From positions 1-64,000 of the forward strand of contig JBJEEE010000088.1 of assembly GCA_051872775.1 (NCBI GenBank): 64,000 nt of DNA. Reading direction: 5' to 3'. This DNA comes from UMGS75 sp051872775 (GTDB taxonomy: Bacteria > Bacillota_I > Bacilli_A > ML615J-28 > CAG-313). Positions 21,301-29,554 of the stretch are shown here, in pieces; positions within the stretch are counted from its first letter, which is position 1; each line of letters begins with the position of its first letter. The notes below the pieces were generated by a model, which did no database searches, had not been told where the DNA came from, and was given only the letters and a program-made list of their open reading frames with translations. The position numbers and the translations under genes were made by a program.

Positions 21301-24300
21301 GGTTTGCATTTGTTGAATATCTTCAACCGCATTTAAGACGATATCTAAAGTTTCATCAGTAACATATTGTCCATTGATGTAACCTTTATCTTGAATGAAT
21401 TGTTTTAAATCGTTTGTTGAAACGATATTAAGAGCTCTTAATAAAGCATCAACTTCGCCAAGGGCATCAACTAAATGCATAATTTCATTATCTGGATTTA
21501 ATCCAGCGAATGAATCTACTGTTACTCTTTCTTCAACATTTAATGCGGCAAGTAATTGGTTAACAGTAAGAACTAACCAAGATTCTTTGTCAACTGCATA
21601 AATGTTTAATTCATTAAGCATTGTTAATACATTTTGTAATTTAACAATTTGGATTTGATCAAGTTCTTGATAGAAGAAATAATCAATTGTTCCAAATTCT
21701 ACAATTTCTTTTAACATTGCTGCAACAGTTCTAATATCAGCTGATAACTTTTCACCTGTTAAATCAGATTCGAAATGTGATTCTAAGAAGGATACATCAA
21801 ACTTATCAGTGGAAACTTTAGAAACACCGAATTTAGCAAGAACTGGAAGAGCAGGTTCAATTACTCTGATTGTTCCAACTAAATCAACAATTTCTACTAA
21901 TGCAAGAGCATTTTCGTTATTTGCATATTGTGCAAGAGTATAAAGTTTATCTTTAAAGAATGATTGAACATCTTCGATTGTATTAAGGTCATTAGCCTTT
22001 AATAATGCTTCTAATCTATCAACGATTTCAATTATTGTATTTACATCATTTGACCATGTAGTAGCATTCATCATTGCAAAGTCTTCAGCTGAAACAGTGT
22101 TTTCAATCTTTAATGCTTTAAATAATTGGTTGAATCCAAGTGCAGCCCAATTGTCAATTGCAACAACAATAGTATTTAATCCAGTAGCTGTAACTAAGAT
22201 ATTCTTAATTAAATCATAATTAAGTTCTGGAAGTTTATTAAAGTATACATAATCAATTACACCAATTTCTACGGCATCTTTGATTATTGATGCAAGTGAT
22301 TGAATATCACTTGATAACATTTCACCAGTTAATTCTCTATTTTCAAGAGCATCAACAAGGAAGCTTAAATCAACATTTGCAATGTTAACTTTTTCAGATA
22401 ATGCATAGCGAACTAGATCATCAAGGGCAGGAGACAACGCTTTAATACCGCCTAATGTTTCGATGATTTCAGCAATAACTAATACATTTTCATCAGTTAC
22501 ATATTGTGCAAGTGTATAATACTTGTTATTAATAAATTCAGTTAGTTCGCTAGATGAAGTAATACTGCTTTCATCAAGTAATTCACCAATTAAACCAACA
22601 ATATGAGATAGACTTTCAAAGTCTTGATCCCATTCAGCTCTATTCATAGTGATGTATTCATTTGCACTTACATGATATTTATTTTCATCTAATTTTAGAG
22701 CTTTAAATACTTGTGTAAAGATATTTTCAAACCATTTAGCTTCTGATAAATGGAATAAATGTAATTCATTAATATTAGCTATAATATTTTGAATTGGTTC
22801 AACATTTATTACTGATAATTGTTGAGTGAAATAAATTTCTATAGCACCAAAGTCTAGAACATTACGAACCATTTCAATAACTGTACGTAAATCATCTTTG
22901 ATGTCACTACTGATATATTCATGATTATCAATAGCAGTGCTTACAAACTTCATATCAGGAAGAGCTTCATTACCAATGATTACATAATCAATTAGAGATG
23001 ACAAGCCTTTTACAAGATATGGATCTATAAAGTTAATACCAATAATTGTATCAACAACAGATAAAATATCGCTTACGTTTTCATCTGTAACATATTGTGC
23101 AGATGTATAACCTTTTTCTTTAATGAATAAATTGATATCATCATAGAATGTTAAGTTGTTATTCTTAGCGATTTCGCCAATACTATTAACGATTGAAGCA
23201 AGAGTTGCGAAATCTTCATGCCATGCATCATTTGTCATATATGCGAAGTCTTCAGGTTGAACTCTAACAACAGATTTAGCAAGTTCAAAGCCAATATTTG
23301 ATGCAAAGGAAATCCAACTATTGTAATCTATTTCAAGAACATGTAATGTGTCAATCTTTTCAATAATAGATGAAATATATTCAAATTTAACTTCAAATGG
23401 TTGTTCTTCGTATACTTTATAAACTAAGTCTAAAGCACCGAAGTTTACACCATCAACAACGATAGCCATTATTGTGCGAATGTCTTCAGCAAGAACACTA
23501 CCACTTAATGTACCATCTTCAAGATATGGTTCAACAAATGATAAGTCATACTTTTCAGGTACTTTACTTAATCCATATTGAGCAAGTTTAGGAAGCATTG
23601 ATTGTAAAGGAACAATTGTTGTAATTGTATCTACAATTTCAGTGATACTAATTACAGCTTCATCAGTAATATAAGTAGCTGAAGTATATCCTTTTCCACT
23701 TACAAATGAAGTTATTTCTTCTAATGATTCTAATTGCCAATAAGCTAGTAATTCTGCAAGTTGACTAACAACAGATTTAACTGTTTGAAGTGATTCAGTT
23801 GCGATTTCATCTGTAATTGTTGCAAAGTCTTCAGCTGTATATCTTACATCAAGTTTAGCAGCAGTCATTACAGTGTTTGCAATGAATTCCATCCAAGTTT
23901 CACGATTTACTTGGAATAGTTCCATTTGATCAATTTGATCAAAGATTGGATTTAATTTATCTAATTCAACCTTTTGAAGTGTCTTTGTTTCAAGATATTC
24001 AAATAGACCAAATTCAATCATTGTTTTAGCAATTTCACCAAGATTAATTACATCATGGCTTAATACTTCACGTGTTGCAATTTCTTTTATAAATTGAACA
24101 TCAATATCTTTAAATAATGCAACATTTGCAAGTTTATCAACACCAAATGAAACAAAATCATTAACAATTGGATCAATTAAATTAATAGCAAGAACGTTAC
24201 TTAATGCATCTACAACACAATCAATTAATGTGTTAGTGAAGATATCATAGTTGCTATATTCTTTATTTGAAATAAATTGTTTAATACTTTCGATAGAGTA

Positions 24301-27300
24301 TCCAGCAGGGAATAATTCATCTAAAGCACTAACTACAGCAAATAAAGCATTACCAAGTTTTTCAGTATCATTTGTCCATTGTTCATCTGATAATCCAGCA
24401 AAGTTTTCAGCATTATAACGTACATTGAAATCTTTAATATTTAATTTATCAAGGGCAAAGTTAACTACAAATGCAGTCCATTCACCAGCAAATTTAGCAA
24501 GAATATTTACATTTGCTAGTTGATTTGCAATATCTTTAACAACGGCTTCATTAAGATTGCCAATTGTTTCGTTCTTGTAAAGTTTTACGGCACCAAGGTC
24601 AATTAAATCAATTACAATATTTGCGAAAGTTACGATGTCGTTTGCAATTTCATCATTAGTTAACTTAGCTTCATCAACAAATCTGATATCATAACCTGCT
24701 TCATATGCTTTATCAATTCCAAAACTTAAAACTTGAGGAAGAAGAGCTTTAACTGTACCCATATTTGCTAATTCTTTTACAGCACTAACAATATGGCGAC
24801 CATTAACTTCTGTAACAATTACTTTTACATCTGCTTTTACTTCATCAAGATATTTTGTAACATCTCTATAAACAACTAGATGGTTGTCTGCAGCAAAGTT
24901 TTGAACAATTGTAAGTATTTGTTGAATACTTGTGAATTCATCATTCCAATCAACATTTTCAAGATCACTTGCGGAAAGTGTAAAGTCAGTTAATTTTGCA
25001 AGTGCAAATGCTTTATTGATTAGAGTGCTCATTAATTCATTTTCATGTTTTGTTACTAGATTTAATTCGTTAATCTTACCAACTACAGCTTTAGCGGTTT
25101 CTAATAATCCGTAAACATTTTTAGATTCAACTTCAACAGTCTTATTAACTATGAAGCATGCGATACGTTCTTCAACAAGAACATTAATAATTTCTACAAG
25201 TTTATGAACGTCAGCTTGTAATTCTTCAGCTGTTAAATCATTAATAAATTGTAAATCAATTACTTGTTTTGCTAATTGTTCTAATCCATATGAAACAACA
25301 TCTGGAAGAATATTTGCAACTAATTGTGAATTTACAACTTCATCAAGAAGTCCAGCAACAAGGCTTATATTATTATCAGTGATGTAAGCTTTTAAGCCTT
25401 CAACAACGTTACTACTATTCTTAACATTGTTAATAAAATCAGTGATTTGTGCAACATTTTCAAATTCATTTACTGCTAGAATATTAAGAACAATTGAAAC
25501 AACTCCTTTAATTGTTGCTACTTCATTGTCCCAATTAGTAATTGATTGTACATTGAAACTTTCAACACTAATAACATCATTCTTTGGTAGATATTTTTCT
25601 AGTGCAAATTGAACTAATTCATTTTCATATCCTTTAACAAGATTTAAGCTGAATAATTTATCAATTATTTCATTAACAGCTGTATCTTCAGGAAGAACGA
25701 TAGCTTCACCTTGGAAACTTGCTCTCCACATTTCAACAAAGTCAATATCATTGACTAAGATTTCAGCAATTTCAGTTACAGAATATAAGTCTTCAACTAA
25801 TTCTTCTCCTGTTAGACTACCTTCCCAGAAATCTTTAGAAATAACATTATTAGATACTAATTGATTAACTACTACTTGGAATGCGATTGGAGCGATTGCT
25901 TCGATTGTATTTAATTCAAGAGCAGTATTTAATATTTCTAAAACGCGGTTTGCATTTTCTGTAGTAACAAATGAAGTTGTTAAGTAACCTTTTTCATTAA
26001 TGAAGTCAATTAGTTCAGCAGTAGATTCAAGGTTATTTACTTCTAAGAATTCAATTATTTGAGTGATTAAAGCTTTTGCAGTTTCTGCTTCAACTGCCCA
26101 ATCAACTCCTGCAAAATCCTCTGCAGTAACTTCTTCAATGTTATATTGTGCAAGGAATTTACCACTAACATAATTGATAATCCATGCAAATACTTCATTT
26201 CCACATGGTTTCAACATTTCCATACCAAGCAATGCATCAAGAATATTATAAACATTCTCAAGTTTATCGGTATAAACAATTGAACCATTTACAAATATAG
26301 TTTGTAGATCCATTTCAACTAATTGACGAGCAATGTATGTTAAGCGTCTTACATCACTTGCAAGTAGTGCAGAATCTAGATTTTCTAAGTCAACAATTTC
26401 AACTAAACCTTTAAATTCTTCAGGAATAGATTTAATTACATAAGTTGACATAATATTTGGTAATAATGCTTCTACTAATTTAGAACCACTTGTTTCAACA
26501 AAATTACCATTTTCGTCTTTTTCAAGTGTACCTAAGACAATTTCAACACCACTCATTAGTTGTGAGAAAATCTCAGGTTGAGTTATGTATTCAAGATCAA
26601 GAGTAACATTACCAGCTTCATCGAATAAAACGAAGTTAGGATCTTGTAGTACATTTTCAATTGCATGAATAAAGTTTACAAGCATTTCTTGTTCGCCATC
26701 AAAGTTGATATTGTCTAATAAACCTTTTTCAATATCTAAAATCTTTGTTGCTTTAAAGATAATACGAATAACTCTACCTTCAACACCATCAAGAATCTTA
26801 GAATCAAAGATTGTGTTGATAATATTGATTAATGCATCTGTTTCACTATATTTTAGTGAACCTAGTCCATTCTTAGCTACATCAAATAAACCAAGAGTTT
26901 GCGCATCTTTGATTGCTTTAACTATTTTGATAATTTCTTCTGCCATTTCTTTGTTAGAAATATTGTTGAAGATATCTTTAACAAGATTATCATCATCAAA
27001 TTCATTTGTAATTGGAAGAAGATATTTGTTAACAGCAGGATCAATCAATGAAAGTGTTAAATCAGAATCAACTAATTCTTCAAGAATACTTACTAGAATA
27101 TCAACACCGTCTTCGTTATCAAGTAATGCAATGAAGTCAATATTCAAGTCTTTCATATTAACTTCATCTAGAAGTACAAATTGTTTGTATATTTCTAATA
27201 TGTTTTTGATTGTATCAATTTCACCAATGTTATCACCATCTGTAGTCCAGTTAACATTTTCAAAAATAGATACTTTTGATGTGCCATCAGCAGATGTTAC

Positions 27301-29292
27301 ATATAAATCATCAACGTCTAATAAATTGAATTTAATTATTGCAGCAAGAACTAAATCATTCTTAGTCTTATCATCACCTAATAGATTTAGTGTTAATACA
27401 CTTTGAACAATTTCTTTCATTGCATCGATTGCTTCTTTGCTTTCGATATCCATTTGTTTTAAATCAAGAGATAAAACATTAATCTTATCGACTGCTAGTT
27501 TTGCAACTTCAATAATTGCATTGATGTCTTCTTTCCATTGTTCAATTGTTAAGTCTTTTAGATTGATGATGTTTGCAAATTCAGTAAATCCGTTTTGTTC
27601 ATTTGCTAAGTAGCTATCTACAGCAGATTGAGCAACAGGAATAAGAATATTGTTAAATACGGTCATTTCTGTTAAACGTTCTAATAGTTTAACTGTTACA
27701 TCTGTTTTGTTAACAATTAATGATTCAACCAAGTCATTAACATTAGCATCTGTAATTTGTGCTAGATCAGTATATCCATATTCTTTAAAAATTGTGTAAA
27801 CATCAACAAGACCATTTAGTTCTTCTTTCCAAGAAATATCACTTAAGTTTAAATTCTTAGGATCATAATTTCCTGTAAGATTTTGTACTGCTTCAAGTTT
27901 AACACCTGTTTTAACTAAGATTGGAAGAAGAGTGTTAATGAATTCACCCTCGCAAAGAGCATTGATAACTTGGTTTAAAACTTGTTCATTCATTGTTAAA
28001 ACGTTGAAATCTTCAAGTGGGAATAAATCAAGTTTATATACTTCTTTAACTGTATCAAGGATAGTTTCAACTTCTTTGTCCCAATCAAGGTCTCTTAATG
28101 CTAGGAATGCAGTTGTTTGCATTGCCTTATCAAGAGCAGCTTTTAAGAACTCAATTTCACTTGCATATTCAATCGCTACTGGCATTGCTTCTGGAAGCAA
28201 CTTAGAATCTTTCAAAACGTCTAATGCTGCTGCAAGTTGTTCATCAGTCCATGTACCTACTTCGATATTTCCTTCAAGTGCATTAACTGCTTCAAGATAA
28301 ACGATTAATTCTTGACGTAGTTTAATGTTTTGAGTTGAAGTATTGATACTAGCCATTGAATCAAATAATAGCGTACTTAATGATTGTCCAAAGAAATATG
28401 AAGAGCTTTCTACAAATTTCCCAACAGCACTGTCTTTGTATTCATCAACAAAGTCAAATGCCATATCTACTGGACCATTTTGTTCTGCTACATTTTGTTG
28501 TGTTTGGTTACCTGTAACAAGATCAGAGATTAATTCTCTTGTTTCAGGAGTTGCAGTTTTCATAATTGAATAAATGCCTGAAATAGGTGCAAATAGTAAG
28601 ATAATTAAGAAAACACCTTTTAGAACACCTGCAACGGCACCCCATACGCGTTTCTTACTCTTCTTAGGCTCAGGTAGTTCTTCTTCAGATACAGTTACTA
28701 CTGCATCATCAGCACCTTCCACACCTTTTAAGACAAGTATTGCATCGTCTGCTTCTTCGTTATTAGCATTTTCTTCTGCTGATTCTTCCGAAGCATTTCC
28801 ATCTGCAGCTTGTTTTTTAGCTTTGTGTTTCTTAACACCATGAATAATTAGTATCACAATGTGACTAATCAATCTGATGATAGGAGTAATAATTACTACT
28901 ACAAGCGTGCTAACAACCAATAAAACGATTGTTGCGATGCAAGAGCAAAGATTATATACAAAGCTATATGTCTCTTTTCCTTCTACTAGTAATGCACTTA
29001 GGTTTAGTCCCTCTATTGATTTTAAGTAATCAAGAATAGTCTCCCAAACCGTTGCATCCTTTTGTGGCAAATTCAAAGTACTTCTAATTGTATCAACTAA
29101 ACCACCACTGTAATTTAGTAATACACCAGAATTACCAAAAACAAGCCAAGCCAATACTAGTAAAATGATGAAGACAGCGATGCACGATAGTTCTCTTTTT
29201 AGACCTCCTAAAAAGCCCCAAAGTGCGAATAAGATTACTATTCCGAGCAATCCCAACCCGAGAATTAGTAATATCAGATTAAAATCCATCAT
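12400..29292 (-). CDS. Giant CvpA-like membrane protein with about 28 helical repeats, 5630 aa
   Basis: No characterised homologue is known to me. Residues 1-245 resemble a CvpA (colicin V production) domain: TM1 about 5-29, a short GGLKRE loop, TM2 about 36-53, TM3 about 113-150, a charged loop 152-215 rich in K then E/A/D, and TM4 about 216-244 with glycines in WGAVAGVLKGV. By the positive-inside rule the loops 30-36 and 152-215 face the cytoplasm and the remaining 5390 residues face outward; this topology is inferred. The rest is a tandem array of a roughly 185-residue all-helical unit with phrases such as YVTDENV, LSFLE..., LTGE, D-I-x-T-V and a W-x-x-(E/D) helix. It has no signal peptide, LPxTG or C-terminal anchor. 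AGAGGTG precedes the ATG by about 5 nt. Monocistronic, with its own promoter and terminator. Likely a surface tether, adhesin or envelope scaffold. Confidence 0.85.
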   Translation of the reverse strand: MMDFNLILLILGLGLLGIVILFALWGFLGGLKRELSCIAVFIILLVLAWLVFGNSGVLLNYSGGLVDTIRSTLNLPQKDATVWETILDYLKSIEGLNLSALLVEGKETYSFVYNLCSCIATIVLLVVSTLVVVIITPIIRLISHIVILIIHGVKKHKAKKQAADGNASEESAEENANNEEADDAILVLKGVEGADDAVVTVSEEELPEPKKSKKRVWGAVAGVLKGVFLIILLFAPISGIYSIMKTATPETRELISDLVTGNQTQQNVAEQNGPVDMAFDFVDEYKDSAVGKFVESSSYFFGQSLSTLLFDSMASINTSTQNIKLRQELIVYLEAVNALEGNIEVGTWTDEQLAAALDVLKDSKLLPEAMPVAIEYASEIEFLKAALDKAMQTTAFLALRDLDWDKEVETILDTVKEVYKLDLFPLEDFNVLTMNEQVLNQVINALCEGEFINTLLPILVKTGVKLEAVQNLTGNYDPKNLNLSDISWKEELNGLVDVYTIFKEYGYTDLAQITDANVNDLVESLIVNKTDVTVKLLERLTEMTVFNNILIPVAQSAVDSYLANEQNGFTEFANIINLKDLTIEQWKEDINAIIEVAKLAVDKINVLSLDLKQMDIESKEAIDAMKEIVQSVLTLNLLGDDKTKNDLVLAAIIKFNLLDVDDLYVTSADGTSKVSIFENVNWTTDGDNIGEIDTIKNILEIYKQFVLLDEVNMKDLNIDFIALLDNEDGVDILVSILEELVDSDLTLSLIDPAVNKYLLPITNEFDDDNLVKDIFNNISNKEMAEEIIKIVKAIKDAQTLGLFDVAKNGLGSLKYSETDALINIINTIFDSKILDGVEGRVIRIIFKATKILDIEKGLLDNINFDGEQEMLVNFIHAIENVLQDPNFVLFDEAGNVTLDLEYITQPEIFSQLMSGVEIVLGTLEKDENGNFVETSGSKLVEALLPNIMSTYVIKSIPEEFKGLVEIVDLENLDSALLASDVRRLTYIARQLVEMDLQTIFVNGSIVYTDKLENVYNILDALLGMEMLKPCGNEVFAWIINYVSGKFLAQYNIEEVTAEDFAGVDWAVEAETAKALITQIIEFLEVNNLESTAELIDFINEKGYLTTSFVTTENANRVLEILNTALELNTIEAIAPIAFQVVVNQLVSNNVISKDFWEGSLTGEELVEDLYSVTEIAEILVNDIDFVEMWRASFQGEAIVLPEDTAVNEIIDKLFSLNLVKGYENELVQFALEKYLPKNDVISVESFNVQSITNWDNEVATIKGVVSIVLNILAVNEFENVAQITDFINNVKNSSNVVEGLKAYITDNNISLVAGLLDEVVNSQLVANILPDVVSYGLEQLAKQVIDLQFINDLTAEELQADVHKLVEIINVLVEERIACFIVNKTVEVESKNVYGLLETAKAVVGKINELNLVTKHENELMSTLINKAFALAKLTDFTLSASDLENVDWNDEFTSIQQILTIVQNFAADNHLVVYRDVTKYLDEVKADVKVIVTEVNGRHIVSAVKELANMGTVKALLPQVLSFGIDKAYEAGYDIRFVDEAKLTNDEIANDIVTFANIVIDLIDLGAVKLYKNETIGNLNEAVVKDIANQLANVNILAKFAGEWTAFVVNFALDKLNIKDFNVRYNAENFAGLSDEQWTNDTEKLGNALFAVVSALDELFPAGYSIESIKQFISNKEYSNYDIFTNTLIDCVVDALSNVLAINLIDPIVNDFVSFGVDKLANVALFKDIDVQFIKEIATREVLSHDVINLGEIAKTMIEFGLFEYLETKTLQKVELDKLNPIFDQIDQMELFQVNRETWMEFIANTVMTAAKLDVRYTAEDFATITDEIATESLQTVKSVVSQLAELLAYWQLESLEEITSFVSGKGYTSATYITDEAVISITEIVDTITTIVPLQSMLPKLAQYGLSKVPEKYDLSFVEPYLEDGTLSGSVLAEDIRTIMAIVVDGVNFGALDLVYKVYEEQPFEVKFEYISSIIEKIDTLHVLEIDYNSWISFASNIGFELAKSVVRVQPEDFAYMTNDAWHEDFATLASIVNSIGEIAKNNNLTFYDDINLFIKEKGYTSAQYVTDENVSDILSVVDTIIGINFIDPYLVKGLSSLIDYVIIGNEALPDMKFVSTAIDNHEYISSDIKDDLRTVIEMVRNVLDFGAIEIYFTQQLSVINVEPIQNIIANINELHLFHLSEAKWFENIFTQVFKALKLDENKYHVSANEYITMNRAEWDQDFESLSHIVGLIGELLDESSITSSSELTEFINNKYYTLAQYVTDENVLVIAEIIETLGGIKALSPALDDLVRYALSEKVNIANVDLSFLVDALENRELTGEMLSSDIQSLASIIKDAVEIGVIDYVYFNKLPELNYDLIKNILVTATGLNTIVVAIDNWAALGFNQLFKALKIENTVSAEDFAMMNATTWSNDVNTIIEIVDRLEALLKANDLNTIEDVQSFFKDKLYTLAQYANNENALALVEIVDLVGTIRVIEPALPVLAKFGVSKVSTDKFDVSFLESHFESDLTGEKLSADIRTVAAMLKEIVEFGTIDYFFYQELDQIQIVKLQNVLTMLNELNIYAVDKESWLVLTVNQLLAALNVEERVTVDSFAGLNPDNEIMHLVDALGEVDALLRALNIVSTNDLKQFIQDKGYINGQYVTDETLDIVLNAVEDIQQMQTLKVLLPVIARWGVDKIASSDLDFLKEAMHNDTFTAEELVEDVKTVISIARNCVALGVFDAIFDIDMETIDGGLVATIVSQIENIHIFNKLHSDWVALGLNKALSALEINVTPEELDVLTNAQWLEDNQLLQNALVSVAELMERLGLTYKSAIVNYVSAPDYKELLGYKELLSEIISNLLNTNTTDVIFDKVLHYVVVKAENAGVDISFLEGNYHAVDLANDVLPVLNAAENLVDFGIEEIIKEKQLSTIELQYVGQALLELENTVLYSNFNANWLVVLSNKLLEALKIEERVTVDSFAGLDLSNEMTVVNNTLLEVQTLLDTLGLESSTQVKEFVESKNYTKQEFVTNENVELALNVVDTLISAQTLKVLLPIISRWGVDKITGSDLDFLKEAMHNDTFTSSELVEDVQSVVEIARKALQLGVRDFLFDIAVLSYDRVALSEIVAKLAEVNVYSKLRGNWLALGLNKVLASLEISVEASEFNAITAEQWAEDNQKLQNALVALCDLLEEQGLTYLTAVQVYMSQGTYKDNLEEIFNNNLETLKVVLSNLIGTHTVNVVFPKVLHYAVVKAADAGYDISFLEGSYASSDLANDVSPILNIVQNLLAFGVKEYIDTKDISSIEVEYIANAVAEIENALVFTKYRNSWVNILIDKAVTALKIDQEIDYSVISLTDEQWKSDNVTLQSLVLKLGEILDNNNLNKYSEVVSFFKDEKKHTLEETYTDTNVALIADAIKLVLSFNSVECLFPQVVCLAINKAYDFNLDLLFLASSLQMEVVKNDVDVLVQMFKPLCKFGLFEIINTKQLQFLNVEYLNPVIDLIPSLGIYNLNRNAWAASLANCLAHALKSDIRVSESDFVGVDWDAENDLFQELVSAVDKFLVETDLVSIDNIKDLQARGFKLQEQYATSENANNLVDVVAAISNLATFNVLSKDLVDFGLAKLETSGLSLTYLTDKVDNNEVTEDVKSIVVALRKLIEFGVVEQMFTKAEINYNAKATLYEAIEKVLNLNVLVNNGNNVVLSIFDKLGIDASRAVGTVVFREEYDSIVTILDSVFTIFENYKITTYEEIAKVVSIIAGKGLRIDKSFNENIQALADIIDVLYKDDLFAFVIMPISEKYLSSEKLAGLADLHNIYSNVSELNSDLHNVYVVLSNIQSLNIYDCLIGNADYPFDRTFNFTNIINNLFTLNYFNNPGRMDAFVNGLDNLITSVDLSSVNGNNISLADDADDIVEMVKNISAVLTNPDFPIKNKEDIDNKISVSINFFLRQENLDLELAAIKNYMNTTLYGETGAAILIVILPLLKNVLNDYWTALDLDNYSAEMINHDTPYIMAIIETLVNLDYNAIGDGSLAYSALESDVDAIIDNLVELQLLDGHYNDLVALLLRDFVYGKTFGNVTIEQDAFNIENVDFEHDLIVAKDIFRAFIELMASEGNNTMREVSDYFVSFDSKAFLNNDAAMNKVAEIVEYVAQLTIIEQNALALYNTFAVPSLGDNVKYVDYRSATNEELYADLVKVPEVIRLAVAMNVFGIIDGETIDYVGADGLMADHVEQLLNILASTNYIELHFAKIINRLSNKFEGLRTYGASYETIDVAGDANKVAQAYRVLVPYLSSSEFPVKTINDFGKLLTKQTIIDAQGYGEYLVDAYEILAQTSVAPYVVPTVVNKAKEFVGGRLQSIVNVLTTDGLTLEQLTNDVLLSITLVKDVYESRIYRFVLDKDLTFPTSEVAVEIVDTALSMNIISTKFNELVKAVFVEFNIDTANIDFAAFDCETEKQIIKAVVSETFDILAECELTTLSAVKAEIKDLINTVKVSRRSFARKVVDLLSNVQKERFVRIIETIAESQLFVETFIPVYNKVLSKYGSLFGTYEEYLSLEGYTKAALDSDVEIFAQAVRALFESKLHQVYTAKAQLSDSQMAAAQTSVRLFGQLQILELKKQAAVDILEKLVKVDLSDIDVNTIDVEFDFNLLAEALPMLCTVIRDSNLRFSVHLFGNTEFMNAAIDVLELFFESTTSKEFMPVIVRKATNKLSSMINVTFSEKTDEQVYSLCDDIIVALRALSEMGAFSNNGVDFTNSELTDKVFAVIYNNVNLRSYKKYFDKFVRNIAEYGVISLNYEAASTSNEISVAKGLIKQLITFVKTYVTYIKNKDLSIVSDPVFQADVTSLVNKALESDLLAQVFMPVIVGTTKVATENYGKFAMFTGMTNSQFVNVALPDLFQIVSYVETLGLFRRTINYKDVDTIVALADLVVTSPVTKDLLNDLIPAAFKFAMKINLDRDELAAANVDYVNEVSIITTFLRGIESELQNISISDPSTMMTQEFLLAVANNGAVLENSKLAQLYMKRVMRKVINKVSSTTDALDFMLTALNDPSYTNEQAMDDYLLILKVMKEAAYINFFGADLDFAALDGHIDVLLDNLFALHAVDGNEEAVMSMILSKLSFVDTSSIDLSVVSDWDQEFASFTEMCAALATLCADPNFDIENMTTSMFENSAIQTKFVAFVDKASESYVGSEMFKELFKTKVDNNLPADAQGIIDIDTLPRDKWAEEFEELFEIYVVISQGISNMTFNDVLSAYDVMFGLNGKDGIEAVKADYKYWLTKLIDQSNFTVPNSNVRIKTELIPDDNALAYNEVVAVREVIVNMASYLDPATDKICDFDYVVIETSKDYVKLADTLIAVSKALSMREVILGVVSDAVNNNSDESGKSTFVLAEMISDAFKRQYATSRVDYTGYDEMFWTEEELTKMAIIVACANALELDSEGATDIYTMDLGTTYPDITVYENVVSTGSGLFPSQVAGANQVGLRQMLQLFVVSNVFDISCFGGEDGVIATKLESGTNPILSSKFNRPLGTLSSEDEFNETIALTNALADLRDLGLIDGTDIASSLYSFETAKTEKLLRHMNESVILRPMLAVIVYEATKETMVNHGGLNEVQAATYIETYLPDLANQYNASNPLASKEDYNTIISSYINTIKGFKGEI
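19332..21527 (-). repeat. Two tandem copies of a 1098-bp (366-aa) two-unit module inside the giant gene
   Basis: Matching phrases recur exactly 1098 bp apart: ERVTVDSFAGL (codons near 21512 and 20414), WGVDK...SDLDFLKEAMHNDTFT, and the DNA blocks 20102-20150 and 21200-21248, which are identical over 49 nt. Each module holds an A unit (no Trp in its first helix) and a B unit (W-x-E-D-N). Between the identical blocks the copies are much more diverged. Module ends are approximate. Confidence 0.85.
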
Positions 29293-29326
29293 AATTCACC
29301 TCTTTTATGTATGACTTTACTTACTT

Positions 29327-29355
29327 ATTGTACCAAATTTTTTTTATTTTTGCAA
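29327..29355 (-). promoter_or_regulatory. Sigma-A promoter of the giant CvpA-like gene
   Basis: TTGCAA (29350-29355), 17 nt, TACAAT (29327-29332) on the minus strand, with an extended TG one base before the -10 box. It lies about 35 bp upstream of the ATG. Confidence 0.82.
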
Positions 29356-29517
29356 GTGATTATTCTTGTAATGAGAATTATTTACTAAATTTTTAATAAT
29401 TACTAGTAAAAATTTTTTAGTATTTTTGTTTTTTTCCTTTTAAAAATAGGAAATATTCTACAAGCAATTTTTGAATTATAATTATTACATTTTATTGTTT
29501 AAATTACGTATATATGC

Positions 29518-29544
29518 AAAAAAAGAAGATAGTTCATATCTTCT
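29518..29544 (-). terminator. Terminator of the 992-aa CvpA-like gene
   Basis: Stem AGAAGATA / TATCTTCT with a 5-nt loop, followed by seven T on the minus strand. It separates the two paralogous genes, so they are not one operon. The remaining spacer (29356-29517) is AT-rich and shows no other feature. Confidence 0.85.
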
Positions 29545-29554
29545 TTTTCTCATA

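Noticed and set aside
19332..21527. Tandem repeats as a CRISPR array or insertion sequence
   Set aside because: The repeats keep the reading frame, code for the same protein domain, have no unique spacers and no transposase.
26705..27406. 233-residue open frame on the plus strand opposite the giant gene
   Set aside because: It lies wholly inside the minus-strand gene, has no ribosome-binding site, and is composed like a codon-biased reverse reading. The other plus-strand frames in 15-29 kb are the same.
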